The translations under genes and the position numbers were made by a program. Under the pieces are notes generated by a model. The model saw nothing but the letters and a program-made list of their open reading frames with translations, did no database searches and was not told the origin of the DNA. 29,108 nucleotides of DNA from JBBIGV01 sp037447335 (lineage in GTDB: Bacteria; Bacteroidota; Ignavibacteria; Ignavibacteriales; Ignavibacteriaceae), in the NCBI GenBank assembly GCA_037447335.1, contig JBBIGV010000042.1, forward strand, positions 1 through 29,108, read 5' to 3'. Positions within the stretch are counted from its first letter, which is position 1. Every line of letters starts with the position of its first letter. Below are positions 15,734-25,360 of this stretch, piece by piece.

Positions 15734-17809
15734 TTATTGAACTGCAATTTCATCAAGCAGAATTGCTGTATCATAAATACTATCACCCACGTCACCTGCA
15801 CCAAGAATCAGAGTAACTCTTTGACCCTTGTATGGAGAAATATTGAAAGTTGCAGATTGCCAGCCGGTCATATAAACATCGCCCCTGTCGAACACTATAG
15901 CAGGTGAAACAGCTATAAGATTGCCTGCATTTTCTTTTGTTGCCCCAAAATCTGCGGCAATCTGGTCTATGGTTTTCCGCAGCAGCACCTCCTGCGTACC
16001 GTCAGTTCTGCGAATGATAATCTCGAAATAATCCTGATATTGAGAGCCGATGTATTCAAGAAATTCTTCTGAGAGAAAATTCCATTTCAATGTTAACGTG
16101 GTTTGGTTATCTCTGACTCTGAAAGTTTGGAATATAGATCCGGTAGCCTCTGTAAATCCAAGCCCTGTCGAAATAATTCCCATAAAGTTGCCTTGTGTCG
16201 GGCTTTGTGTTCCAAGTTTACTAATTACTCTTCCGTCACCGGCTTTTGTCCAGCCGTCGAGCTTACCAAACTCAAAGTCGCCATTTATCAGGTCTTCAGA
16301 ATAATGAACATCGTTAGCGCCCTTAAGCTGAAAAGCAGCATTGTGGGTAGAGTAGGGATCATTACCGGCAATAAAAGATTCTCCGGTATTTTTAAGTTCT
16401 TTAGCAAGCCGGCGTGTTAAAGAATCAGCCATTTCAACACAAAATCTGCTGCTGACAATTTTACTGTATCCGAAATATGTTTTGGCACCTTTGCCGGTAA
16501 ATGCATTTTCAAGGTCAGAACTCTTTGTGCTTTCGCAGGAGTTATTAAGTATTACAGCATTCGGGAATTTACCGGCAAGATCAGAAATAAACGGGTAACG
16601 AATTGCATACACATCAGCTTTAACCTTTGTTGTACCGTTTTTAGCAATTGTTATATTTTTCCAGATAGCAAGTTTGTCGGTTTTTAACATTGCTTTGTAA
16701 TGATTCTGATAAGCAGTTGAATTCGTATCTACTACTTCACCAGTTGAGAATGCTTTTCCACCTGAACCGTGTGTAGCTAAAACTACATAGCCATAATCAG
16801 TCAGGTTACTTAATGATGCAATAGTAGCATTCTGGTTTGACAGGTGAGTAACTTCAAATTTAAAGTCGGAAGAATTAAGAATATTTATGATGTTCTGAGC
16901 TTCATTCCATGGTGCAAATGCGGCTTCATAAGGAGCGTAAATCATAACATTTCTGTTGCCGATAATTTTAGGATCAAGTTCGGATGATTTCATAATCCTT
17001 TGTGGAATTTTGCTTTCATCAATTTCCCCTCTTGTCTGAAATCTTAGCGGGATCGTCCTGCTTTTACTTCTTTCATCATCAGAAGATATTATTCCGCCTC
17101 TGGTAATGATAGACCCGTTCTCATCTTCCTGGGCAAAGATTAAACCGCCGTAAACACCCGATGTATATTTGATCTCCATGCTTGATGTACCGTCCGTTTC
17201 TACTGACAAGACACCAGCCTGCCCTTCTAACCATCCTTTTAATTGGTTAATAGCAGTACCAATATTATTTACATTGCCACCGAGAAAGGTTGTGAATTGA
17301 TTAAATGCATTCTGCTGGGTGTTCATTAGTTGTATAAATTCCTGCGATGTGAAATCAGCAACAACAGAAACCACTAAAATGCCGGAGGCGCCTCCAACTG
17401 TTTTTCCATCTTTTATAACACTGGCGTCAACTCTTAGCCTGACTTGTCCTTCGGGTTCTGAAAAACTTATAATTGCACTGAAGACGTTATCCCCTAAAAT
17501 TTCGTCACCGTTGTTAAGGTCGCCGTTATCGAGCAGCAAACCAAGTTCCTTAACTACATTATCATTATTGTCAACAACAACAAGCTTTGCAGATGAGTCG
17601 GCGATTTGTACATTTGCCGGCACTTGCAGCCTTGCCGTAACCTGGGTAGCAACATTCGCAAGAAATGTTGAAGGAGTAAGAACTATTTGCCCGATATTAA
17701 CACCATCAGGGTCCGGTGTAATCGGATCTTCGTCCTTTTTGCATCCATTATTTATAAACATAGATACAGCAAGAACAGAGCTAATCAGGAACAGAAACAT
17801 TTTTTTCAT
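15734..17809 (-). CDS. Lipoprotein with caspase-like (clan CD/CHAT-like) peptidase domain
   Basis: 691 aa from the ATG at 17809; an ORF extension to 17851 is possible, but this start has AAGGAG 7 bases upstream and opens directly into a lipoprotein signal peptide (MKKMFLFLISSVLAVS then FINNGC). An N-terminal beta domain with LLLDNGDLNNGDEILGDNVF resembles choice-of-anchor-type domains with repeated Asp-Gly-Asn. The middle has the caspase-fold hallmarks YGYVVLATHGSGG (His347) and a strand ending VILNNSCES (Cys425), spaced as in CHAT and gingipain-like peptidases, where His and Cys form the catalytic pair. The C-terminal ~180 residues are a beta-sandwich (NGDFEFGKLDGWTKAG, then a Trp/Gly-rich end LLDEIAV), probably a binding or surface domain. 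The dyad is inferred from motif and position. Its role in the envelope is unknown. Confidence 0.72.
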   Translation of the reverse strand: MKKMFLFLISSVLAVSMFINNGCKKDEDPITPDPDGVNIGQIVLTPSTFLANVATQVTARLQVPANVQIADSSAKLVVVDNNDNVVKELGLLLDNGDLNNGDEILGDNVFSAIISFSEPEGQVRLRVDASVIKDGKTVGGASGILVVSVVADFTSQEFIQLMNTQQNAFNQFTTFLGGNVNNIGTAINQLKGWLEGQAGVLSVETDGTSSMEIKYTSGVYGGLIFAQEDENGSIITRGGIISSDDERSKSRTIPLRFQTRGEIDESKIPQRIMKSSELDPKIIGNRNVMIYAPYEAAFAPWNEAQNIINILNSSDFKFEVTHLSNQNATIASLSNLTDYGYVVLATHGSGGKAFSTGEVVDTNSTAYQNHYKAMLKTDKLAIWKNITIAKNGTTKVKADVYAIRYPFISDLAGKFPNAVILNNSCESTKSSDLENAFTGKGAKTYFGYSKIVSSRFCVEMADSLTRRLAKELKNTGESFIAGNDPYSTHNAAFQLKGANDVHYSEDLINGDFEFGKLDGWTKAGDGRVISKLGTQSPTQGNFMGIISTGLGFTEATGSIFQTFRVRDNQTTLTLKWNFLSEEFLEYIGSQYQDYFEIIIRRTDGTQEVLLRKTIDQIAADFGATKENAGNLIAVSPAIVFDRGDVYMTGWQSATFNISPYKGQRVTLILGAGDVGDSIYDTAILLDEIAVQ

Positions 17810-18016
17810 GACTTTCTCCTTGTTTAAAATTTGAAAAGGGGGTTTTAACATAAGAATGGGATTCTGTTAGAACAGTAATGAAGGGAAAACCATATAGAGG
17901 TATTTGTTTCATAATGATTGCCTGGCAACCGGGAAGAAACTTATGAAAGCTTTTACTAATAGTCAATATAAGTTTTCTGATTGTGATAAGAATAATAACA
18001 AAGTTTTTTAACAATG
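17810..18016. other. Intergenic spacer upstream of the caspase-like gene
   Basis: This spacer between the M14 peptidase stop and the caspase-like start should carry the latter's promoter. CTGTT-AG-AACAG at about 17865-17876 is a small palindrome of unknown meaning. No other element is recognised. Confidence 0.3.
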
Positions 18017-19771
18017 CTATTCCAGCCGCATTACCGGATAAACATTCAGGCTGCTATCCCAATAAGGCGATCGCTTGTAAAAGAAGTTTAATCTCTCGTA
18101 AGGATTATTCCTGAATTCTTCATCAGAGTTAAGCCTGTTCTCGAACTCGCGAAGAAGTGCCGGATCATCAGCTAGCATCTCTTCAGCAATTTTTTCCATT
18201 ACATAAGATTCAAAATATTCTTTTTGCTCAAAGATGGCATTCATAAAGCCCCATTTGATAAAGGAATCCTCGCCAACAGGCTCGAGCAGATGAAGTATAA
18301 CCCGCAAAGTTCTCTGATTGGTGGCGACGAAAAAAGTTCCGGCAGGAATTAATGCCTGCTCTCTGTACTCTTCAATATCAAAAGAAGCGCGCTGCCGTCC
18401 TTCATAAGAAGAGCCGGCTAATTTCACATTGCTGAAACGATAGCGGCTAACAGTGTGCATTTCATCTTCGTTTAAAACACTGACTTCTACTCCGTGTAGT
18501 TTCAGTCGTTCAACAAGATTCTCGTATTCTTTCGGGATAAAATATCCTTTTGGCACTGATACGTAATCAGCGACTTCAACATTATTATAAAAATTAATAT
18601 CAAACGTTGTATCCCTTCCTGTATAAACTTTTTTCAGCGTACCTGATATATTGCTCGGGATTTCATCCCAGGTTATTCCTTCAAAAGGTACAGTTACATG
18701 TTGTGCTGATAATTTAAGATTAATCGGAAATTGTGTTCTGTGTTTGGCGTATTTCTCTATTGTATTTTTATCCGCTGATCTGTTTATTGTAATCAATTCA
18801 TACGAATTAAAATTTGCATACTCAATAACAGACTCAATGATAACCTTTGTTGCAAATACTCTATCCTTAAAAGGTTTTAGCATGTGAGTTTCTGCGAGAA
18901 GTGCAGGACGATTATGCGCTGCCGCAAAACCTGTCGAAAACCGGGGCGGGGCGGGAAAATCCTGTACACCGCTTTTAAAACCTTCTCTCCAGTTTCTGAA
19001 AGCGACATAAGGAAATATATTATAGCCGGCATCAGTAGATTTTTTTGTAATGAATGGAATAAATTTTTCTCTTACCCATTCACCAATTTCTCCATCTATG
19101 TTAAGCGACTTTTCTATGCCATAGGTAATTGTATATTGATAATCCGCGCCGTTAGTTGTATGATTATCAATAAGAAAATCGGGAAGCCACTCCGAAAATA
19201 ATTTTAAAAGTGATTGCATTTCCGGTGAATCAGCTTTAAGCCAATCACGGTTAAGATTTAAATTGTGAGCAGTTGTACGTTTTCCCATTTCTTCCGGTCC
19301 GTTTTGATTTATCCGGTTGTACCTGCTCATGTTTTCATGTCCGTCAACATTAAAAACAGGAATAATCAAGAGAATAACATTTTCAATCATCCATTCTTTT
19401 TCTTTTGTAACAAGAATTTCTCTAAGCAGCAACATTGAGGCATCCTTTCCCTCAATTTCACCTGAATGAATTCCATTTACCACCAATATAACCGGTTTAC
19501 CGGTTTGCTTTGCCCCGGCGGGCGTGAATGCTTTATCCTTTGATACTATCATACATTTCAATTCACGACCCTGCGGTGATATGCCTATCGTATTCATTCT
19601 GGCAAACGGAGATATCTCATCAATTCTCTTAAAGTATTCTATTGTTTCGTCATATAGTGGTGATTTTAAGTAATTAGTCTTTTCAAAATAGGTTTGCCAG
19701 TTGTCTGTTTGACTAAATATCACACTATTAACAACTATTATCGCGAGTGAAAGTAAAAGTAATTTTATCAT
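18017..19771 (-). CDS. Exported M14 family zinc carboxypeptidase
   Basis: 584 aa. A signal peptide (MIKLLLLSLAIIVVNSVIFS) precedes the peptidase domain, so the enzyme should be exported. The M14 zinc ligands are visible as His102 and Glu105 (NGIHSGEIEG) and His204 (LIDNHTTNG). An Arg in NLNRDW (Arg175) is in the place of the substrate carboxylate binder, and Glu294 (PALLAETHM) is the likely catalytic base. The C-terminal third is not typical of the peptidase core. It would trim C-terminal residues from peptides. It is divergently oriented from the TerB-like gene, with a 135-bp spacer that must hold both promoters. It fits the peptide-breakdown theme of the region. Confidence 0.86.
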   Translation of the reverse strand: MIKLLLLSLAIIVVNSVIFSQTDNWQTYFEKTNYLKSPLYDETIEYFKRIDEISPFARMNTIGISPQGRELKCMIVSKDKAFTPAGAKQTGKPVILVVNGIHSGEIEGKDASMLLLREILVTKEKEWMIENVILLIIPVFNVDGHENMSRYNRINQNGPEEMGKRTTAHNLNLNRDWLKADSPEMQSLLKLFSEWLPDFLIDNHTTNGADYQYTITYGIEKSLNIDGEIGEWVREKFIPFITKKSTDAGYNIFPYVAFRNWREGFKSGVQDFPAPPRFSTGFAAAHNRPALLAETHMLKPFKDRVFATKVIIESVIEYANFNSYELITINRSADKNTIEKYAKHRTQFPINLKLSAQHVTVPFEGITWDEIPSNISGTLKKVYTGRDTTFDINFYNNVEVADYVSVPKGYFIPKEYENLVERLKLHGVEVSVLNEDEMHTVSRYRFSNVKLAGSSYEGRQRASFDIEEYREQALIPAGTFFVATNQRTLRVILHLLEPVGEDSFIKWGFMNAIFEQKEYFESYVMEKIAEEMLADDPALLREFENRLNSDEEFRNNPYERLNFFYKRSPYWDSSLNVYPVMRLE

Positions 19772-19906
19772 ATTGCTTCCTCTCTAACATGAATCCTGAA
19801 TAAAAATAATTATCAATACAAATTTGTATAAACTTTTTGAAAAAATTAATGGATTTATCTATTCAATCTTTTTTTGTACGTTGTTTTCATAATAAAAAGG
19901 AGATTC

Positions 19907-20320
19907 ATGGAAATACCTTTTATTGACAGAAGCCTTTATCTGAAAGGGCTTCTTATCACAGCCAAAAGGGATAACCGGTTAACTAACCAGGAAAAGAATA
20001 TTATACGTAAAATTGCTGAAAAACTTGGATTTGCTTCAGACTTTTATGAGGATACGATGAAAAGCATGCTTGCCAATAAATATATATCGGATGAGCCGTT
20101 AAAGTTTTCAGATCCGAAAATTGCCGAATCATTTATTAGTGATGCATTCAGACTTGCTCTTTCGGACGGCAATGTCTGTGATGCTGAGAGAGTTTGGCTC
20201 AAAAGAACAGCGCAATTGAATAATTTAAACGAATTGTGGGTTGATGACCAATTATCAATATTAAAATCTGCTAATAAGAACCTTTCGTACAACGACTTTG
20301 CTCTGCTTTCGATAATTTAA
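19907..20320 (+). CDS. TerB-like (tellurite-resistance-type) protein
   Basis: 137 aa from ATG 19907, chosen over an upstream in-frame ATG at 19874 because AAAAAGGAG lies 5 bases before it. All-alpha and acidic, with the TerB-like pattern: an N-terminal LLITAKRDNRLTNQEKNI, then DAFRLALSDGNVCDAERVWL, the second DGN/D-E half of the family's repeated EF-like acidic motif. TerB proteins bind metal ions and are linked to stress and membrane functions; this single-domain form has no Ter partners nearby, so tellurite resistance should not be assumed. Confidence 0.7.
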   Translation: MEIPFIDRSLYLKGLLITAKRDNRLTNQEKNIIRKIAEKLGFASDFYEDTMKSMLANKYISDEPLKFSDPKIAESFISDAFRLALSDGNVCDAERVWLKRTAQLNNLNELWVDDQLSILKSANKNLSYNDFALLSII

Positions 20321-20452
20321 TCTCAATACGACAAATGATAATTAATGGAAGCATAAAGAGACCATCCATCCGAAAAATCTTGCCTGATTCAGCCCTGAAT
20401 TGATATTTTTAAACAATAAATTTTATTATAAAAAAATTATTCAGGTCATAAG

Positions 20453-23400
20453 ATGAAAAATTTTCTTGCTTTAACACTGGTCTTATTAATTACTTTCTCA
20501 GTTTTTGCGCAGGAAGCCAGGCTGCTCCGATTTCCTGCAATACACGGAAATCAGATAGTATTTACGTATGCGGGTGATCTATACACCGTTTCTTCTTCCG
20601 GCGGCACTGCACGTAAGATCACAAATCATGATGGGATGGAATTGTTTGCGCGGTTTTCTTCTGATGGCAGGCATATCGCTTTCATGGGTCAATATGACGG
20701 TAACTCCGAAGTTTATGTCATGCCCTCCGAAGGCGGTATACCAAAAAGAGTAACTTATACCGCTACTCTTGGTCGGGATGATGTGTCCGACAGGATGGGC
20801 CCTAATAATATTGTGATGGGGTGGAAAGATAATGATCACATAATTTTTCGTTCAAGATGGAGAGAGTTTAACGACTTTATCGGTCAATTATATCTCGTAA
20901 ACAAAGAAGGGGGAATGGTTGAGCAGCTTCCACTGCCGCGCGGCGGATTCTGTTCTTTTTCTCCCGATAAAAATAAGCTCGCTTATAACAGAGTGTTCCG
21001 GGAATTCAGAACATGGAAGCGTTACCGCGGCGGGCAGGCTGATGATGTGTGGATTTATGATTTCGAAACTAAGAAGCTTGAAAACTTAACAAACAATCCT
21101 GCGCAGGATATAATCCCGATGTGGTATAACGATAAGATTTATTTTATTTCAGACCGGGATGCACGGATGAATCTTTTTGTTTATGATCTGACCACAAGAG
21201 AAACCCGCAAGCTTACAAACTTTGAGAAGTTTGACGTTAAATTTCCTTCATTGGGAGATAAAGCAATTGTATTCGAAAATGGCGGATATATTTACAAATT
21301 TGATCTCGCAACAGAACAAGCTGAAAAACTAACTATTTATATTAATGAAGACTTTGCAACAGGCAGAGGCGGTATTACAGATGTTTCAAAGTTCATTACG
21401 AATTATGAGATCTCTCCGGACGGTAATCGTGCATTGTTCGGCGCTCGCGGCGAAATCTTTACCGTTCCTGCAAAACACGGCAACATCAGAAATATTACTA
21501 ACACTTCCGGAGTTCATGAACGAAACTCGAAATGGTCGCCGGATGGTAAATGGATTTCTTACATTTCTGATGAATCAGGTGAAGATGAAATTTATATCAG
21601 ATCACAGGATGGCTTAGGTGAATCAATTCAATTAACTTTTAACAGCGATACGTATAAGTATCAGCCTGTGTGGTCTCCAGACAGCAAAAAACTTTTGTGG
21701 GGAGATAAAATGCTGCGGCTGCATTACATTGATATCGAAACGAAAAAAGTAACCCTCGTTAACCAGGCTGAAGCATGGGAAATTACCAGCTATGATTGGT
21801 CGCCGGACAGTAAATGGATTGCTTTTTCACGCAATGAAGTTGAAAGTATGGCAAAGGTTTATCTGTACTCAGTCGAAAACGGAACTTCTTTTGAAGTATC
21901 AGACGGGTGGTATTCATCTTACAGCCCGGAATTCAGTTCGGATGGAAAATATCTTTTCTTTGTATCTAACAGAAGTTTTACTCCCCGCTATGGTCAGACT
22001 GAATGGAATCATATCTACAATGATATGGCTAAAATTTATCTTGTAGCTCTTTCTAAAGAAACTAAATCTCCCTTCGAACCTAAAAGTGATGAAGTCGAGA
22101 TAAAGTCAGATGAAAAAAAATCATCTAACGATAAGAAAGATGAGAAGAAAGAATCTGTAACAGTTAAAGTTGATGCTGACGGAATAATCAACAGAATAAT
22201 TGAACTTCCGGTTTCCGGTTCAAACTATTATTCGCTTACTTCCGCCGGTGATAATTTGTACTATATGCGAAACGGAAGCAAAGATGATAAAGCAAAACTG
22301 TTAATGTTCAATCTTAAAGATCAGAAAGAAACAGAGCTTGGAGAAATCGGCGGTTACGAAATTTCCACCAATCAAAAGAAGATGCTCGTGGAGCAGAATA
22401 AATCTTATTACATAATTGATCTTCCATCAGCCAAACTTGACTTGAAAGACAAACTTGATCTTTCCGATATGAAGATGAACCTCGAGCGCTATGCTGAATG
22501 GAAGCAGATATTTAAAGAATCATGGCGGCAGATGCGTGATTTTATGTACGCACCCAACCTGCATGGAGTTGATTGGGAAAAGATAAGAGAGTCTTACAGA
22601 CCGCTTCTCGATCATGTTAATCATCGTGTTGATCTGACTTACATCATCGGGGAAATGATTGGAGAACTGAATGTTGGTCATGCTTATGTAGGCGGCGGCG
22701 ACTATCCAAAAGTTGAAAGGATAAAGCTCGGTTTGCTTGGCGCAGAAATGGAAAAACATGAATCCGGTTATTTCAAAATTAATAAAATTCTTCCCGGGCA
22801 AAACTGGGATAAGAACGTCCGTTCACCGCTTACAGAAGTTGGCGTTGATGTAAAAGAAGGTGAGTATATCATTGCTGTTAACGGCAAATCCTTAAAGGAT
22901 GTGAAGGATATTTATTCTGAATTATTTAATACTGCCGGTAAACAGGTAACCCTGAAAGTAAACTCGTCACCCTCAGAAAGCGGTGCAAGAGAAACAGTAG
23001 TTGTTCCGATTGATGATGAGCAGCCGCTGTACTACTATAACTGGGTTCAAAACAACATTAAGAAAGTAAGTGATGCAACGAATGGCAAAGTCGGATACAT
23101 TCATATTCCCGATATGGGCGTGCCCGGTCTGAATGAATTTGTGAAGTATTATTACCCGCAGCTAAGAAAAGAAGGATTGATAATTGACGTTCGCGGCAAC
23201 GGCGGCGGCAATGTTTCACCAATGATTATTGAAAGATTACGGCGTGAAGCAATTATGATTGACATTGCACGTAATACCGCGCGCAATTTTAATCCCGGCG
23301 GAACTCACGTCGGACCAAAAGTAACTTTACTTAATGAGTTCTCTGCTTCAGATGGTGATATTTTTCCTTATCGTTTTCGTGCGCACGGACTTGGTAAACT

Positions 23401-23686
23401 GATCGGCAAACGTTCGTGGGGCGGTGTGGTTGGTATTCGTGGTACCCTGCCAATTGTTGACGGCGGCTATCTCAACCGACCGGAATTCTCCCGCTACGAT
23501 ATTGAAGGAAAAGAATGGGTTATGGAGGGATATGGCGTTGATCCGGATATCTTTGTTGACAACGACCCTGCGTTAGAATTTGAAGGAATTGACCAGCAGT
23601 TGAACAGAGCTATCGAAGAAATATTAAAAGAGCTTGAAAAAAACCCGGTTAGAATGCCCGAACCTCCGCCTTATCCGATAAAGTGA
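20453..23686 (+). CDS. Exported Tricorn-type S41 peptidase
   Basis: 1077 aa. A signal peptide (MKNFLALTLVLLITFSVFAQ) marks it as exported. Two beta-propeller-like regions with repeated SPDGK, SPDSK and ISD motifs fill the first ~560 residues, followed by an acidic, Lys-rich linker (residues 545-575). A C-terminal catalytic half carries a PDZ-like domain (VGVDVKEGEYIIAVNGKSL). Catalytic residues match Tricorn in place: His743 (LNVGHAYVGGGD), Ser966 and Asp967 (FSASDGDIFP), and Glu in MEGYGVDPD. Tricorn homologues cut peptides, usually into short products in protein turnover. It has its own promoter region (20321-20452) and a hairpin terminator right after its stop. Confidence 0.93.
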   Translation: MKNFLALTLVLLITFSVFAQEARLLRFPAIHGNQIVFTYAGDLYTVSSSGGTARKITNHDGMELFARFSSDGRHIAFMGQYDGNSEVYVMPSEGGIPKRVTYTATLGRDDVSDRMGPNNIVMGWKDNDHIIFRSRWREFNDFIGQLYLVNKEGGMVEQLPLPRGGFCSFSPDKNKLAYNRVFREFRTWKRYRGGQADDVWIYDFETKKLENLTNNPAQDIIPMWYNDKIYFISDRDARMNLFVYDLTTRETRKLTNFEKFDVKFPSLGDKAIVFENGGYIYKFDLATEQAEKLTIYINEDFATGRGGITDVSKFITNYEISPDGNRALFGARGEIFTVPAKHGNIRNITNTSGVHERNSKWSPDGKWISYISDESGEDEIYIRSQDGLGESIQLTFNSDTYKYQPVWSPDSKKLLWGDKMLRLHYIDIETKKVTLVNQAEAWEITSYDWSPDSKWIAFSRNEVESMAKVYLYSVENGTSFEVSDGWYSSYSPEFSSDGKYLFFVSNRSFTPRYGQTEWNHIYNDMAKIYLVALSKETKSPFEPKSDEVEIKSDEKKSSNDKKDEKKESVTVKVDADGIINRIIELPVSGSNYYSLTSAGDNLYYMRNGSKDDKAKLLMFNLKDQKETELGEIGGYEISTNQKKMLVEQNKSYYIIDLPSAKLDLKDKLDLSDMKMNLERYAEWKQIFKESWRQMRDFMYAPNLHGVDWEKIRESYRPLLDHVNHRVDLTYIIGEMIGELNVGHAYVGGGDYPKVERIKLGLLGAEMEKHESGYFKINKILPGQNWDKNVRSPLTEVGVDVKEGEYIIAVNGKSLKDVKDIYSELFNTAGKQVTLKVNSSPSESGARETVVVPIDDEQPLYYYNWVQNNIKKVSDATNGKVGYIHIPDMGVPGLNEFVKYYYPQLRKEGLIIDVRGNGGGNVSPMIIERLRREAIMIDIARNTARNFNPGGTHVGPKVTLLNEFSASDGDIFPYRFRAHGLGKLIGKRSWGGVVGIRGTLPIVDGGYLNRPEFSRYDIEGKEWVMEGYGVDPDIFVDNDPALEFEGIDQQLNRAIEEILKELEKNPVRMPEPPPYPIK

Positions 23687-23698
23687 TAAATTATTATC

Positions 23699-23737
23699 AG
23701 CGCAGCACAGATTAATAATTTGTGCTGCGCTTTATGT
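23699..23737 (+). terminator. Hairpin terminator of the Tricorn-like gene
   Basis: The sequence 23699-23731 is a near-perfect palindrome (AGCGCAGCACAGATTA and its complement around a centre T/A, with one G-U pair in RNA), followed by TTATGTTTG. It starts 13 bp after the stop codon. A related palindrome with the core GCACAGATTA is at 27665-27691, so it may also belong to a dispersed repeat family. Confidence 0.65.
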
Positions 23738-23835
23738 TTGTCCTTTACACTCCCTTTCAATAATTTTGATAAAGAATTTATTTTTATTATTACTCTTATG
23801 TATCCTCAAAACATCACATCTTAAAGGACTCCAAT

Positions 23836-24870
23836 ATGAAAACAATGAAAGCCCTCGTAAAAAAATATGCTAAGCCCGGTATCTGGATGGATGAAGTTCC
23901 CGTTCCGGAATACGGTCCGAATGACGTTCTGATAAAAATTCATAAAACCTCCATTTGCGGAACCGACATTCACATCTACAACTGGGATGAATGGGCACAA
24001 AAAACTATTCCCGTTCCAATGCACGTTGGGCACGAGTATGTTGGATCGGTTGCAGCTTTTGGCGACAATGTAAATGATTTAAAAGCAGGCGAACTTGTCA
24101 GCGGCGAAGGTCATATTGTTTGCGGAACATGCAGAAATTGCAGAGAAGGAAGAGGGCACCTTTGTCCGAATACGAAAGGAGTCGGAGTTAATCGCCCCGG
24201 ATGTTTTGCTGAATATCTTGTAATTCCTGTTTCAAACATCTGGCATTGCGATCCGAAAATACCACAAGAAATTTTTTCAATTTTTGATCCCCTGGGTAAT
24301 GCTGTTCACACTGCACTATCTTTTGATGTTTTAGGTGAAGATGTGCTTATCACCGGTGCAGGTCCGATAGGTATAATGGCAGCAGCAATTGTAAAACATT
24401 CCGGCGCAAGAAATATTGTTATTACTGATATGAATGAATACAGGCTTGAGCTTGCAAAAAAACTCGGTGTTACAAGAGCAGTTAATATTAAAAAAGAAAA
24501 ACTTCCTGTTATCGTGAAAGAACTTGGTATGGTCGGTGGTTTTGATGTTGGATTGGAAATGAGCGGGAGTATTCACGCTTTTAATGATATGATTGATGTA
24601 ATGTATCACGGTGGTAAAATGGCGTTGCTTGGTATTCTGCCCGAACAAGCAGGTATAAACTGGGGAAAAGTTATTTTTAATGGATTAACAATCCGCGGCA
24701 TTTACGGCAGAATGATGTTTGAAACCTGGTTCAAAATGCAGGCAATGGTGCAAAGCGGATTGCCTATTAGTCCAATAATAACTCATCGATATAAAATTGA
24801 TGATTATCTTGAAGGTTTTGAGATAATGAAGTCAGGGAATTCGGGGAAGGTGATACTGGATTGGGAATGA
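23836..24870 (+). CDS. tdh: L-threonine 3-dehydrogenase
   Basis: 344 aa. It oxidises L-threonine to 2-amino-3-ketobutyrate using NAD+. Seen: catalytic zinc ligands Cys41 (CGTDIHIYNW) and His66-Glu67 (HVGHEYVG); structural zinc Cys96, Cys99, Cys102 and Cys110 (CGTCRNCREGRGHLC); Rossmann motif GAGPIGIMAA; and the family ending GKVILDW. AAAGGA lies about 9 bases before the ATG. The product is converted by Kbl, whose gene faces tdh across the cassette at 24869-25578. In many bacteria kbl and tdh are cotranscribed; here they converge. The tdh stop codon overlaps the first base of the left heptad repeat. Confidence 0.95.
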   Translation: MKTMKALVKKYAKPGIWMDEVPVPEYGPNDVLIKIHKTSICGTDIHIYNWDEWAQKTIPVPMHVGHEYVGSVAAFGDNVNDLKAGELVSGEGHIVCGTCRNCREGRGHLCPNTKGVGVNRPGCFAEYLVIPVSNIWHCDPKIPQEIFSIFDPLGNAVHTALSFDVLGEDVLITGAGPIGIMAAAIVKHSGARNIVITDMNEYRLELAKKLGVTRAVNIKKEKLPVIVKELGMVGGFDVGLEMSGSIHAFNDMIDVMYHGGKMALLGILPEQAGINWGKVIFNGLTIRGIYGRMMFETWFKMQAMVQSGLPISPIITHRYKIDDYLEGFEIMKSGNSGKVILDWE

Positions 24871-24976
24871 TGCTGGATACTGGATACAGGATACAAGATG
24901 CAGGATGCAAGATGCATGAAGCAAGATACTGGATGCAACTATTAACTTAATATTAAACAAAAACAAGGAGGGACTT

Positions 24977-25351
24977 ATGAATTACAAAGATTTAGAAGTT
25001 TGGCAGCTTGCCAGAGAATTATCTATTGAGATTCATAAAATGAGTCTTTCGCTTCCAAAGTTCGAAATGTATGAAGAAGGCAGTCAGATCAGGAAATCTT
25101 CAAAATCAGTAAGGTCGAATATCGTTGAAGGATATGGAAGAAGGCGTTACAAAAATGAATTTATAAAGTTTATTATATATTCTATTGCCTCTACTGATGA
25201 AACTATTGACCATCTTGAAACATTATTTGAAACTGAATCGCTTACTGACAAAGTTTTATTCGATTCATTATTAGAAAAATTAATTCTCCTCGATAAAAAG
25301 TTAATTCGTTTCTTAGAATCAATAATTAATCAACACATAAGTGACAGGTAA
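24977..25351 (+). CDS. Four-helix-bundle protein (23S rRNA intervening-sequence protein family)
   Basis: 124 aa with the family hallmarks: opening DLEVWQLARELSIEIHKM, RKSSKSVRSNIVEGYGRRRY, and the later E-T-I-D-H-L-E-T stretch. The fold is a four-helix bundle. Family members occur inside intervening sequences of 23S rRNA genes in some bacteria and as stand-alone genes in many others; no function is established. AAGGAGGGAC precedes the ATG, a strong ribosome site. No frame damage is seen, unlike the GxxExxY gene at 1586-1964. Its flanks are inverted heptad repeats. Confidence 0.88.
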   Translation: MNYKDLEVWQLARELSIEIHKMSLSLPKFEMYEEGSQIRKSSKSVRSNIVEGYGRRRYKNEFIKFIIYSIASTDETIDHLETLFETESLTDKVLFDSLLEKLILLDKKLIRFLESIINQHISDR

Positions 25352-25360
25352 AAAACAATT

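Noticed and set aside
17809..17851. Longer start for the caspase-like lipoprotein at 17851
   Set aside because: The upstream extension would put 14 residues in front of a clear lipoprotein signal, and AAGGAG precedes the ATG at 17809.
19907..20320. Tellurite-resistance operon
   Set aside because: Only a single TerB-like domain gene is present; no TerC, TerD or TerZ genes are in the window.
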